Assembly: GCA_030549335.1 (NCBI GenBank)
Contig: CM060193.1
Location: forward strand, 42,641,391 to 42,705,390
DNA from: Pontederia crassipes
Taxonomy: Eukaryota > Streptophyta > Magnoliopsida > Commelinales > Pontederiaceae
Length of the DNA: 64,000 nucleotides
Reading direction: 5' to 3'
This document shows, in pieces, positions 21,470 to 34,293 of this stretch. How positions within the stretch are numbered: the first letter of the stretch is position 1; each line of letters starts with the position of its first letter. The position numbers and the translations under genes were made by a program. The notes below the pieces were generated by a model, which worked only from the letters and a program-made list of their open reading frames with translations, had not been told where the DNA came from and ran no database searches.

Positions 21470-24400
21470 CAATGCATGCTTACTTATAGTCTAGCTGATT
21501 TTTTTTCTTATCATTGCTTAAAATAGATTTTTACTTTCTGCATTTCTCTTTTCTCTCTATGTTTATAGTAGTTTTCACTTAGATCCTGGTTATCATCTTC
21601 AATCTTATGTTTTTTTGCATTTTTTATTTTGAGTTCTCAAATTTCATGTTTTGCACTGTGTTTTTTTGCATTTTTATTTTTGAGTTCTGAAATTTCATAT
21701 TTTGAGTTCTCTCTATGTTTATTTTGAGTTCTCAAATTTCATATTTTGCACTGTTTCACTTATGTTTTTTGCATTTTTTATTTTGAGTTCTGAAATTGCA
21801 AACAATGATATCCTGAACATGCATTCTTGATCATCATATGTTATTATCATATTTCAAAATTCTGGTATCTGATTTCACATTTCAATTTTATGCAGTTGTT
21901 CTATAATCCTAAGCTCCTATTATGTAGAAACATTGCCGAACATACCTTCTTTTGATCTTTGGATGTTTATATCAAATTTGATATTTCATAATTCAAATTT
22001 CATATTTTAAACTTTGAATATCATATTTCTAATTTCTGTACTTCTATAAGTTTTGAATTCCTATTATCCAGAAACATTGTTGAACATACCTTCTTTCAAT
22101 CTTTGAACACTTATATCAGATTTCTTATTTCAAATTTAAGATTTAAGATTTTAGACTTCAAATTTAGATTTCAAAATTCAGATTTCTAATTTCTAATTTC
22201 TATACTTATCCTAAAAATGCTCTTAGGTTTCTATTGTGCAGAAACACTTCTGATTTTGAATAATGTTAAATGAGTATGAATTCAACAACCATTTAAGCAC
22301 AACCAAAATTGAGATTATTGGAATTTTCGAAGCTGGATAGAAGATGAGCAAAATTTTTATCAAGAAATGCCAAAACATGAGAGATGGGACAACTTAGCTT
22401 CTAGAGTTGAATGCAATTGCAAAATTCAAGCTGAAATCTGCTAAACTTCTCCAGTCTATTGTAGTCAAGTGCGCTCCTATATTCAAATTGAACCATATTG
22501 ATAGTTTCACATAAATAATCATAGCTGTCAATGGAGAAAGTATTTTTCTAGTTTATATGCTCAAGATTCAAATCAATGGAATTATCAAGAGAATATGTTT
22601 CACAGTGGATGGTAAGCACTATCATTCTATAACTTATGATCAAAATCAAATGTTAGGTGCACACTATCAATTGTACACTGATGTGAATTATGAAGAGTAG
22701 TGAAAACTTGTTGAATTTATTGGTCAGAATGGAGATTTTTCAAAATTTGATCAAACTCTCTAACTCACTCTACTGCAAGTGCACAGGTCAATTGTAATAA
22801 ACTCAAGTGTCATATCCACAATAATTTGAAGGCTAAAGACTCACTAAAACAATTTAGACTAACCCTAGACTAAGTGGCAGAAACAGTGAAATTAAGGAAA
22901 GTGGAAACAAATTTGAATTATGATTAAAAAGGTGATTGTTACTGGTATTTTAGTGATTGACAAGAACTGAAATCTAATTACTGAATTAAGACTAAAAAGG
23001 ATTGACAATCAATGAAAGATTCTCCTAGGAATGGGGTTCATCTAATTCAGCTATGGATGAATTGGAACAAATTATCAATATATGTCAATTTTGACTCAAC
23101 TTGAAAAAGGCTGTTATCACAGCATAATTAAATCAAGCTAATTATCATATTCTCATATGGTTGATTAGCTAAGTTGAATAAGAAGAGAATCCTTACTGAT
23201 ATTAAGTTATCATTAAGCACAAGTTCTGCCACCCTACTGATATTGACAATATCCTATCAGAATTGGCAATTCATGGGGTGTGACTATTAGAGGCGCACCT
23301 TGTATTGTCACGACAAACAAAAGTCACGTCAGTATGGTGCGACTAGGTGAGTCATGACTAGTGGTGTCCCCCATGGTGGCGCATCATTGTGACCTAGCCA
23401 ATTGATTGCCACAATTGCTTCTCATCCATAGAGTTACACATCATGCTAACATGACACTGAGAAGTAGTGACTTGCCTAGCACTTCGTTACGATCTATCAA
23501 AGCCAGTTGAGTTGCACCTAGTTGATTTTTGTCACACTATGTACCTATATGAATTCTTATAATAGTTCGATAAGGGATTACCATCCAAGGCCTGCTTTAT
23601 AGTATGAATATTCTATTGACTTTATATTGATCTATTGTATTAATTGGTGACATAAGATAGTTAAATAGATTATTTGGATAAAAATTGAAAACTACGAATT
23701 TGCCAAGTGCACTGCTTATTATTGATTATATCATATTATATTGTTATTAGAGGGATGGTAGAAAAAATATAGGATTTTGGACCATTGTTATCGTGGTACG
23801 AACCCTCTCTCCTTCGTGCAATGAAAATGATTTCACAAAAAATGCAACTTTTCCCTATGATATGACACATGTCATCCTCTTGTTCCACCATTGGTAATTG
23901 AACATGAAAGTGTCTCGACAATCCTAAGTAAAAAACTCATCATAGGACAACAAACATTGATCATGAATGATTCTCAATTGAATTATTGAAATTAAAATAT
24001 GTAGTACAACACATTGAACCATATTAATTGCAAAGAAAAAGTATATCATTGATAAAACATTGTATTTACTATTGAATTGAAATTGGATATTGCTTATTGC
24101 ATACATCAAATTGATTATTGTTCCATCGTTCATTATTGATTATTGTTCATTGGCCACGATCTCTTTAATTATTAATTTATTGTCTGTTATTTATTATCGT
24201 TACACATAATTTATTATATTTTAAATTTTATGTTCATTATATTATTTTCCATACTGGGTGTCTTTCCTTGTATTGGATTTTGTAGGTGACTGATTTCTTA
24301 TAGGTAGGGATGGTGGCATGGATGGGGGATGATGCTCGTGGTGATGCTTTATTATCTTTTAATTTTCTAGTCATTTTATATTAGGCATTGGATTAAGTTT

Positions 24401-24774
24401 TCTAAAAGAACAATGTATTACATTTTCACACTTATTGAATTAATCTCTTATTGATAATTGCAATTGATATAAGTTGTTGTATGGTTCATTTAGGTAACAT
24501 CGCCTCATATGTGCCTAATTGATTTGTAGTAAGAGGGTATATTTATGGGAGCAAAACATTAACTTCATTTCTATTTTCTAATAGATATCGAAAAATCATA
24601 ATTATTGTTTCTATCTTACAATACTTGAACTAAAAGGTCGCATATTCAACATGGTAACCCTTTGGCTTTTATTAAATGATAAGAGCACATTCTTTAGTTC
24701 GTCAAACACATTCTTTAGTACCAAAATAATATACATCTAAAACAAGTTAATCTAAATATTGTCATTATGTATTA
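21470..24774. mobile_element. Decayed interior of an Athila-like element and derived fragments
   Basis: No ORF above background. About 22290-22740 may be remnant ORF1 sequence. At 22765 the segment CTACTGCAAGTGCACAGGTC, with ATATCCACAA soon after, resembles common gypsy LTR-terminal sequence. Both 18720-18900 and 23270-23560 contain variants of GTCATGACTA and GGTGCGA motifs, suggesting the two regions belong to one element family. Annotated as relic only. Confidence 0.35.
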
Positions 24775-24965
24775 CTAGACCTGGACATTAAATTTTCATC
24801 CAACAAAAGAATTTATTTGCATTAAATTACTACATTATACAATATGTTATGTTTTGTAATTATAAGCCAATAGTACTCATCATAAATTAAAATAAAACAA
24901 TTATTTTTCTATCAAATAAAGTTAAGCCATCGAAAACTAGCTAGGATGATTGGTAGATTTAGGGG
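24775..24965. repeat. Fragment of the LTP-unit flank
   Basis: Its left part matches 4303-4345, the sequence directly left of the Pack-MULE-like element, and its right part matches 1490-1620 and 33130-33260. It therefore approximates a paralogous empty site for the 4358-14879 element. Confidence 0.6.
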
Positions 24966-24979
24966 TGTTCACGGGTCGG

Positions 24980-26516
24980 GTTGGACAATATGCCATGAAT
25001 TCATAATCAATTATTATCAATTATCATATTACAATTAAAATTGATTAACATCAATCAACATAATAATCACAATCATTAGACCGATACATATCAATGCATG
25101 GTAATGAACAATAATGCTATTAAACGATGAAATTAACCTTAAATATGTATTTGAAGATATACTTTAAGCCCTCGAAATTTGGCCCTTACTAGGACAAATC
25201 TGGGTCGGTTCATCTATTTCACTTTCTCCAATTTCTATAGCAAAACCCGGATTGGGTCTGTAAAACCCAGGTCGGATTTGTCTTTGTCCAATTCCATATC
25301 AGTCATCCAATACCCGGATCGACTCAGTTTTAATCCATTATAAATGAGTCTTCAGAACCGGGCCGGATAAATCGAAACTCGATCTGGTTTTATTGATCTT
25401 ATCTCGTGTCGCACTCGGAGCTGTGCCTATGGGAACCTGGGCTAGGTTCATGGAACTCGGTCTGGTTCCTAATATGATTCGATTCGGATTCTGTTAAACT
25501 CGGGCCGAGCCAAGTTCTATCGCCATCAAGAAATTGTGTTTCCGACAACTTTCAGTCATCCTTATATGATATCTAATAGATGCAAACAATATATAATATA
25601 ATCTCTATAAAACGAAGAAGAGTTCATGGTCCATGTCACAGAAAAGTGATGACATGGGGATCCCCTACGTATCTTAAGTTGGTTGAAAAATCAACTATGT
25701 TCCTGTTGTTTGTGGACTGTACGGATGTCGCGACTTTGGCCTACGATTCCTCCCTATTGACGTCCATAAATCTTAGGCTACTACTTGAATCATATTCTCC
25801 TTTGTCGGAGCTTCGAAACAGTTTATCACCAGCGCTCTCAGGTGTCTCGATTTGTGAGAAAATGAAGAAGAAAGAGGAGGCTCTCGTGCATAAACTCTGT
25901 AGAGGTAATAATATTTTCTAACCACCCTTTAGACCTTATTTATAGTTCTCAACTAGAGTTTTTAACTTCTATTGAGCTTCGAACTATTTTCCCATCAATC
26001 ATAAGCATCCATCATTAATTATCATCTCTTAAATATTTAGATTTAATTAAATTCAAATTTAACTAATTATTCCATAATCATACTTATAAAAAATCCATCT
26101 CTACTCAAATTTCTTTTTATCTCTTTCATAACTTCTTTCAATCAAACTATACTCTTATTTTATCCTTATATTTCTTTCTTTTCTCTAATTTTAGTAATTA
26201 TTTAATATGATAAGATTTTATCATCTAAATTTCGTAATTATTTAATTTCACAATATTTTATCACTTAATTTTCGGATTAAAATAATAATATAATGTCTGA
26301 AATATTTTTAAGTCATAAAAATCTCAATCCTATCCTATTTGGAAGTCCTATATCCATTAAAAAATTTTTGATATCAAATCAAATTGAAATCTCTAATCTC
26401 AATCTAATTATAATTCCTACTCCCAATAGTATTTAATCTTTCTTTTTTTTCATCAAATACTCTAATTGAATTATAACATTACTATATTACCCTTGGTAAA
26501 ATCGTGGGGTGTTATA
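24980..26516 (-). mobile_element. Truncated inverted LTR related to the 49-57 kb element
   Basis: The right end, ATCGTGGGGTGTTATA, is the reverse complement of the TGTAACACCCCACGAT start of the LTRs at 41506 and 54330. Near 25610-25720 it matches, inverted, the LTR part around GGATCCCCATG (50735-50770 and 55660-55690), and similarity extends left to at least 25500. It is shorter than the 3.1-kb LTR and diverged, so an old solo or truncated copy. The left boundary is uncertain. Confidence 0.65.
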
Positions 26517-26676
26517 TATCCAAATATTATTATAAATATGCAATCATACTGATAAACATATTAATTTGTTTCGTCCCAAATCAATATTAACATTTTTGTT
26601 ATAATAATTGGGGTTCGCCCAAATATAACATTTTTCATTTCTTCTCCAATGAATCTTAATTTACACAAAATTCCTC

Positions 26677-27867
26677 CAACTTTGACGTTTGCTCAGTGAT
26701 ACACTCGAACTTCACTTTGTTACATGAATGCCCTTCATCTTTGAACTCGTTTTACCTGGTGTCTTTTTTATCTGCGATCGGCCATCTCCTGGTTGCCCCG
26801 TCATCCACGTGGACATTTCTTCTCTCCTCCACGCAAGTAGCTGTCCGACGTGGTAAGGTACCATTCTCTCTCCTCATCGCATGGGAGCGAACCCCCGGCC
26901 TTCACGCACCGACGAAGGTCGCAAGGGGGGCGAACCCATTCCCCCACCTTTGTGCGCCGGAGAAGGTCGCATGGGGGGCGAACGACCTTCGCCGACGAAA
27001 GTCGCAGGGGGGTCACCCCATGTGCGACCTTCATTGTCATGTGAAGGTCGAGGAGGGTTCGCTCCCCCCCTCCAACCTTCATCGGCGCGCGAAGGTCGCA
27101 CAAGGGGTTTCACCCATTCTGTGCTACCTTTGCCGATGCGCGAAGGCCGAGGGGTTCCCCCCCAGGTTTGTTTCACCCCCCGTACGACCTTCATCGCCGC
27201 GCGAAGTCGGGGGGGGGGGGGTTCACCCCTTGTGAGCATCTTAAGAAGAAGAACACCGAGGCAGTACACATCAATTTTGGGGGAGATGCGTCAGACATGG
27301 AAGGACTCCGGCGACCGATGCAACATTATGGGTGGGGGGGCGAAGGTCACACAGGGAGGCGAAACAATCCCCTACGACCTTCGTGCGTCGACGAAGGTCG
27401 AGGGGGAACCCCTACGATCTTCTTGCGCCAACGAAGGTCGAGGGGGAGCAAACCCCCTTGTGACCTTCGTGCGCCGGCGAAGGTGGCACGCGGGGGCGAA
27501 ACCCCCCTACGACCTTCAGACGTCGACGAAGGTCGGACAAGGTGTGCCCCCCCCCCGCCCCGACTTTCATCGACGAATGTTGGAGGGGCGGCAAGACCCG
27601 CCCCCTCGACCTTCGTGCATCGGCAAAGGTCGTTCGCTCCCTTTTGCAACCATCGCCAGCACACGAAGGTGGGGGGTTCCCCTGTGCGAGGAGGAGAGAG
27701 AAGGATGACTTGCCACATCGGATGACTTCTTTCATGGAGGCGAGAGGAATGGCCACATGGATGCCACGTCGATGGGGCAACTAGGAGATGGCCTATCGTA
27801 GGTAAAAAAAGACACCGAGTGAAACGAGTTCAAAGATTGATGAATCGCTAAGCAAACGTCAAAGTTG
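26677..27867. mobile_element. Long-TIR DNA element enclosing a GC-rich hairpin array
   Basis: About 170 bp at each end are inverted repeats of each other. Both read CAACTTTGACGTTTGCT from the outside, then share CTTTGAACTCGTTT, GGCCATCTCCT and GTTGCCCC in order. The centre is a GC-rich tandem array. Long TIRs without transposase suggest a non-autonomous Mutator-like element, but no convincing 9-bp TSD was found. Overlapping open frames of up to 275 codons across the centre are repeat-driven and not supported as genes. Confidence 0.7.
26905..27675. repeat. Tandem array of about 48-bp hairpin units
   Basis: GAAGGTCG or close variants recur about every 47-49 bp (for example 26914, 26962, 27043, 27091 and onward to about 27665). 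Each is paired with an upstream CGACCTTC, so each unit can form a stem such as CGACCTTCG..CGAAGGTCG. G-runs and C-runs between stems could pair or form G-rich structures. Confidence 0.8.
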
Positions 27868-28194
27868 AAAGATATTTGGTATAATTCACTACAAGAAAAT
27901 GGCTAATTTTCGACGGACATTTTCTGAATGAAATGAACCCTTTTCATTTATTGATGGCAGTTGCGACGGATACGAAACTCCTTCCAAATTACTGAAGGCC
28001 AAAACGTCATTCGTTACTACGGATGAAAAATCTCCATCGACAAATTACTAACGGGTATAGCCTTCGCAATTACCGAAAGATTTAAATTCATCGGTAATTT
28101 CGAAGGAAATTTCCGTCGGTAATTATATTTATAACAATATATATGTAATATAATATAAGTATAGTATCAGTATTTTATTATCAAATTATTACTT

Positions 28195-29420
28195 TATTTA
28201 CGAAGGATAGTGCCTTCGAAATTACTGAAGGATCTACATCCGTCAGTAATTTCGAAGACATTATCCTTCGGTAATTAAAATAGTATAATTTATTATCAAT
28301 ACTTATATATATAATGTGATTATTAAACATTAATAATAGTATATGTATTCATATTAATTTTATGTATTAATAGATATGATTACAATCATTAGTAATATTA
28401 TGTTATATTATAATATTTTATAAAAATGGAAGAGAGATATGTGTTATATTATAAACATTAATAATATATTATTATATTATTTACCGAAGGATAGTGTTTT
28501 TTAAATTACCGAAGGATTTAGCATCCGTCGAGAATTTCGAAGGACATTACACGTCGGTAATTACCGAAGGATAGTGCCTTCGAAATTACCGAAGAATTTA
28601 CATCCATCGGTAATTTCGAAGGCATTATTCTTCGGTAATTAAAATAGTATATTTTATTATCAATATATATATATAATATTATAAAATAATAATAATAGTA
28701 TATGTATTAATATATATGATTACAATCATTAGTAATATTATGTTATATTATAAATATTTTATAAAAATAGAAGAGAGGTACGTGTTATATTATAAACATT
28801 AATAATATATTATTATTTTATTTATCGAAAGATAGTTCCTTCGAGCTTACCAACGGATTTACATCCATTGGTGATTTCGAAGCGTTACCTTCGGTAATTA
28901 AAATAATATAATTTATTATCAGTATTTATATATATAATATGATTATTAAACATTAATAATAGTATATGTATTGATATTAATTATATGTATTAATAGATAT
29001 GATTACAATCATTAGTAATACTATGTTATATTATAAAATTTTTATAAAAATGGAAGAGAGATATGTGTTATATTATAAACATTAATAATATATTATTAAT
29101 TTATTTACCGAAGGATAGTGCCTTCTAAATTACCGAAGGATATAACATCCTTCGATAATTTTGAAAGACATTAACCGTAGGTAATTAGCGAAGGAAAACG
29201 CCTTCGAAATTAGAGAAGAATTTACATGCGTCGGTAATTTCGAAGGCATTATCCATTATCCTTCGATAATTAAAATAGTATAGTTTATTATCAATATTTA
29301 TATATAGTATTAATATACATGTATTATTATTTTAATTACCGACGGGTGCTTTCTTCGGAATTACCGACAAATGGATCTCCTTCGGTAATTTCGAAAGATA
29401 TACCCGTCGGAAAATTAGAA
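28195..29420. repeat. Tandem array of about 300-bp units with CCGAAGGAT palindromes
   Basis: Four or five diverged units each contain ACCGAAGGATAGTGCC, its inverted partner ending in TTCGGTAATT, and an AT-rich spacer with GATTACAATCATTAGTAAT. Unit starts lie near 28200, 28485, 28820, 29105 and (partial) 29335, with a short extra palindrome pair near 28560. Confidence 0.75.
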
Positions 29421-29669
29421 TAATTATTCATTTTATAAATATTTATAATATCTATTATATTTATAATATAATATTATGATTATTAATGTTTTTAATCGTA
29501 TATGTTAATATATATAATATTTTAATGTTTAATAATAAAATTTCTTATATAAATATTAATAAAAAATATTATTATTTTATTTACCAACGGATGCTTCCTT
29601 GGAAATTACTGACCGATGCAATATCCTTCGATAATTGCGAAGGATGTACCCGTCACAAACGCGATTTTT

Positions 29670-30650
29670 TTCCTGCCCAATTTTCCCCCCTCTGCCTCCT
29701 CGTTCCTGCGCCCTCCCCTCTCCCTATATTACCCCTCCCCCTTTCCTTCTCGTCTTCCCCTCTCTATTTCTCCTCCTCTCCCTTTCTTTCCCACGGCGAC
29801 GGCGGCAACTCTGGCGGCGACTTCCGACTTCGGCGATCCCGGTCGTTGGCCTTGCTCCCCCACTCCCTCTCCTTGTCCCTCTCTCTCGACTCCGGCGTCT
29901 AGTGCGGCCGGATCCGGTCGCAGGCGGCGGGTCCGGTGCATAGGCACCAATTCCTATCGCAAAAGGTCGGATCTGGGCCCTGTGCGCCGGATTCGGCTCG
30001 CAGTCGATCGGATCCGGCCCCCTGTACGGTTGGATCCGATCACCTGCGAGCCGGATCCGATCGCCTGCGGCTGGATTCGATCGCTGCGAGTTCGGATCTG
30101 GTCGCCTGTGGATGGATCCGATTGCTTGCGGCCGGATCCGATCGCTCGAGATCAGTTCCGATCCCTTATGGCCGGATCGGGCCGCCTCGGGTGGATCGGG
30201 CTCGCAGGCGGTCGAATCCAGCCCGTGTGACGCCGTTCTGGCTTGCAGGCGGCAATTGGTCTCCGTTGGTGGTCGATCTAGGCCGCAGGCATCGGATCTG
30301 GCTCATAGGCAGCCGAATCCGATGCGTGTGGCGGGATCCGACTGGATCCAGTACCCTGCGGCCGAATTCGGTCCCCTACGGCCAGATCGGGCCCACGGGC
30401 GACTGAATCCGATGCCTATGGTCGGATCCGACTGTTTGCATGCTGGATCGGCCGCCTACGAGCCCGATCAGGCGGCCAGATGGGCCCGAGGGCGGTCGAA
30501 TCCATCTTCTTGCGTGCCGGATCCGATGTCTGCAATTGGATCCGACCGCCTCCCCATCCCCTCTCCCTCCTTCTCTATTTCGATTCCGACCGCCTGCTAC
30601 GGATTGGTTGCAAGCGTCGATCCGACAACGGGCGGCCTATTTTTTTGAAT
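29670..30650. repeat. GC-rich block with GGATCCGATCG-type minisatellite inside the CACTA element
   Basis: A pyrimidine-rich lead (29670-29800) is followed by about 700 bp of degenerate repeats around GGCCGGATCCGATCGCCTG. Several frames are open for 100-200 codons because the repeat lacks stops, and all translate to Arg/Ser/Pro/Asp-rich repeats. It may derive from a captured GC-rich exon, but no family is recognisable, so no gene is called. Confidence 0.6.
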
Positions 30651-31158
30651 ATTTCTAAAAAAAATTTGACGAATCTTCTCACCACACTCCACCGATGTAT
30701 GCGACGGGAGAGTGCCCGTCGAAAGCCACCCGTCGAATCCTTCGACGGGAGAGTGCCCATTGAAAGCTTCGACGGGATCTCCCGTTGAACCCCGTCGAAA
30801 TCTGCGAAGGGCCGACACTCCCCCATTCGATTCCGGCAGCACCCCATCCTATTCCGGCAGTGCGATTGGTAGTTTCCGACAACAAAATCCGTCAGAAGTT
30901 CCGAAGGACGACCTTTCTTTCGGAATTTGCGACGAATTCTACCCGTCAAAAATTCTGAAGGCGAATTATCCGCCGTAGACATCCGCCAAAACTTCTGAAG
31001 GGACGTTTGAGAAACCGTTCATAATTCTTTCCAACAGTAAAATTTCCAACAAATTACTATCCGTCGAAAAATCTGTTGCAAAAACATATTTGCGACGGAT
31101 TTCGAAAGTTTTGTGATGGATATATCCGTCGCAAAATCGTAATATTCTTGTAGTAATT

Positions 31159-31664
31159 TACTTTTCATTTTTTAAATAAAATTTCTAATTCCTCCCTACC
31201 AATAATTCCTTTTCTTCTACTGCCATTTTTCCCCCTATTGATATACCAGTTTAAATTACTATAATATGCGCAATTATAGTCGTATTAAATTTTAACAAAT
31301 AGTTAACAAGTGAGTTGGTTCACCTAAAAAATGCTAGTATGAAACCCGCTAGTCGACGACAGGCAATTTTAATTATTTGCACGCCAAAATCAATTCATAA
31401 AATAAACGCCCCATTAAAATTTTGAATTAATTTTATTGATGAAAGTTACCAAGTAAGAGAAACTAGATAGGACGAGAACTAATTAGTTACTTAAAATTGC
31501 TGCTCATCATGTTATCAGTTTCACTTAAAATTAATCAGTGCAGGCATCAAGCTGGCAAATACCTTAAGTCGACTTATAGCCAGCGCTGCGCCGCACACCT
31601 GCCATGCATTCTCGTCTCCATTACCCCATCGTAAAGCCAATGTACATGTAGAGAAAACAAAAAC
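31159..31664. repeat. Upstream flank of LTP2
   Basis: Non-coding. It matches the LTP1 upstream region (2640-3060) and the LTP3 upstream region (34370-34920) in blocks, for example around AACCCGCTAGT and GAAAGTTACC. Confidence 0.6.
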
Positions 31665-31672
31665 TATAAATA
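31665..31672 (+). promoter_or_regulatory. TATA box of LTP2
   Basis: TATAAATA, followed by GGACCCCCCACGTCACAG, is almost identical to the LTP1 and LTP3 promoters. It lies 77 bp before the ATG. Confidence 0.8.
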
Positions 31673-31741
31673 GGACCCCCCACGTCACAGTTCCAGCCAC
31701 CTCAACTCAAACGAAGCATAGTATAAATTATACACAAGTTG

Positions 31742-32290
31742 ATGGCAGATAGCAAGGTGTTGCTCCTGGCCATGGCCATGGCCATGGCGGCCGCCGCCCT
31801 GTTCGCCGGTTCGTCTCCCGCTGGGGCTGCGCACCTCATTATTTGCGGGAGGGATGCCACGAACCTGACCCACGAGTGCCGAAACTACGTGCGCAACGAC
31901 GGGCCGCAGTTGCATCCCTCCGCGGCGTGCTGCCACCAGGTGCGAAATTTCGACATGCCGTGCCTCTGCAGGAGCCTTCCGCCGGCCGTCGAGCGAGTTG
32001 TGAGCATAGAGAAAATCGTCTACGTCACCAGGATCTGCGGCAGCGACATTCCTAGAGGAACCGTGTGCGGAGGTACGTATCCAAGTCGCTCTACACGCAT
32101 GCATGCATATATATATATATATATATATACACATTTATACTTGACTAGTTTCTTAGAGATTGATCTTGAATCATCGTATAGAAGGTGATTATTTATTATT
32201 GGATCTCGATGACATTTAATTATATCTTAATCTGCAGGTTATGTTGTTCCTCTGGGTGGCGCGGACGATGGGCCTAAGCTCAATATTTGA
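31742..32290 (+). CDS. LTP2: secreted eight-cysteine lipid-transfer-like protein, two exons
   Basis: Exon 1 is 31742-32072 and exon 2 is 32238-32290, joined GGA-G|GT with a GTACGT donor and CTGCAG acceptor, giving 127 residues. The start MADSKVLLLAMAMAMAAAA is a signal peptide ending near residue 30 (SPAGAA). The motif is complete: C-X10-C-X16-CC-X9-CLC-X22-C-X9-C. The second exon encodes GYVVPLGGADDGPKLNI. It ends 15 bp later than expected from LTP1 because of indels, so the C-terminal tail differs. Promoter, leader and intron TA tract are conserved with LTP1. Role as for LTP1: lipid binding in the cell wall or secretory pathway, inferred from family. Confidence 0.88.
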
Positions 32291-34241
32291 AGTTGAATAA
32301 ATTGTTAGTTTGAATCAATTATGATTTATGAGCGTGTGATCGCTATGTATCTACATGACAATAATATTTATCATGTATTGAGATTGTTATGATAGAAAAC
32401 CAAAATTACAAGACTTGATCGAATCTTGTTAAAATTATTAAAAAATTTAAATGCATAAATACAAAACTTATAATTGTCCATCAACGATCGATGAAAAATA
32501 ATTTGATCGAATGGGCTTTCAAAATAATACCAAGAACTTTTCTTCTCTTTTGAAATGGGGAAAGGAACCTTTTAATGTGATTTGAATTTTTACCCATCAT
32601 AAAAATTTGCACTATTTGATCTCTACACATTATATTCCATACCATAATATATTAATCACTATGCCCAATAAATATATATTGATCACTTTTATTTGAACCT
32701 TAATCTATTTTGATAATTATTAATTGTATAATTTATTTTCATACTAAAACCAAAGTTGGATATGATTCAACAATCTTTCACTTGAATTATATATGAAATC
32801 TTATAATTATGCACTAAAGTACCAAAGTGAGCTCAACTTTATTGTCAAAATCATAATACTAAAAATAATAATCTCATCCATATATCAATATAGGATCAAA
32901 GTAATATTCGTCGCAATCGCTGTAACTTAACTTGACAATGGTCACGTATCGATTCGATAATGAAATCATGATATGGAGGTGCAGCACGAAAGTTACATGC
33001 AATGTGATCATACATATATACTTTTAACTAGTTCACTTAACTTGAGATCAAACTAAAATAAAGAGTGAACATAAAACTACTACATTAAAATAATACTGTT
33101 TACATTAATCTTGAATATATATTTATACCAACTATTACATTATATAATATGTTGTATTTTGTATAATAAGCCAATAGTCATCATAAGCTAACATAAAACT
33201 ATTATTTTACTATAGTATAAAGCTAACCCATCGAAAACTAGGATGATTGGTAGATTATTATTAACCTTTTATTATCTATATGATATTGGTGATTTAATAT
33301 TGATTCATTCAAATTAGTTCGCTTTTAAACTTCTCTTGTTTTTATTTACTTTCTTTTATTTCCATCTCTTTTATTTTATTTCCATTTTTTTCTTATTGTT
33401 TATCATCTTAACACTGACTAATATTATTTACATGTTCTATAAGAATGTAATATGATCTTCTTATATATAATATAAGTTCAGGTGTAACCTTTTCTCTCCC
33501 TCCATTATGTTTTATTTTCTCTAGATTGTTTTTATTTTAAAAAGTAGTTTTCATCCATAAATATCCTTTTTGAGAAAATTAGGTTAAATTAACACCATTA
33601 ATATCGATTTTCAACATGAGGGACACAACCAAATTTCGTTTTAATAGGCATGGGATAAATTTTCTTTATGATGTCTAAAGTGTCCTAAAATTATTTTCAA
33701 TATGAGGGACACGACCAACCCACTTTGGAGGTCCATTGTTTTGGTCTCCATCATTCCGAAATGGACCTGAACTCCTATATTCAAAAGGCCTTCATATTAC
33801 ATGGCCGAATGTATTGAAAGCTTTTCTTGACATGCCAACGAAAGTTCCCAATCTATTTGTCCATGATAGAGCAAAGTGGGTGTATTCAAGGGTTAGATCG
33901 ATCCTCACCTCAAACTCGATTCAACCGGACCAACATTGGTCGACTTGACATAAATTTAGCTTCCAATTAGATCCAACTTGACTCATTTAGATTCGGTCGA
34001 GTTATTTGACCACATTTTTTATATTATTTAATATAAAAGTTTAATATTTATTTAAAAAATAGAAAATAAGTTTTTGATCATTATTGTTACATTAAAATTT
34101 AAATTAATTTTATTGATGAACCTTACCAAGAGACCAAGATAACAACTAATTAATTACATGTTGACATTTTGGTTGTTGTTTTACTTGTTGATCGACTAGA
34201 AAGAATTTGATTTTATTAAAATAATATTATATACATTAATC

Positions 34242-34293
<52 letters not shown>

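Larger units (their letters stand above)
27887..31155. mobile_element. Complete non-autonomous CACTA element
   Basis: Begins CACTACAAGAAAATGG and ends ATATTCTTGTAGTA, a one-base-decayed inverted terminus. It is flanked by the 3-bp TSD ATT (27884-27886 and 31156-31158). Subterminal CGACGGA / TCCGTCG repeats occur at both ends. The interior has a 300-bp-scale tandem array (28.1-29.4 kb) and a GC-rich block, and no recognisable transposase. It sits about 20 bp from the right end of the long-TIR element. Confidence 0.85.

Noticed and set aside
25580..25921. 113-codon plus-strand ORF
   Set aside because: Lies in the inverted LTR fragment related to LTR-A; the same region in the intact LTRs has no equivalent ORF.
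26881..27725. Overlapping open frames of 185-275 codons on both strands
   Set aside because: All arise from the 48-bp GC-rich array, have no domain, and are open in several frames at once.
29616..30648. Open frames of 138-204 codons in the GC-rich block
   Set aside because: Translate to Arg/Pro/Ser/Asp-rich repeats of the GGATCCGATCG minisatellite; no family recognised.
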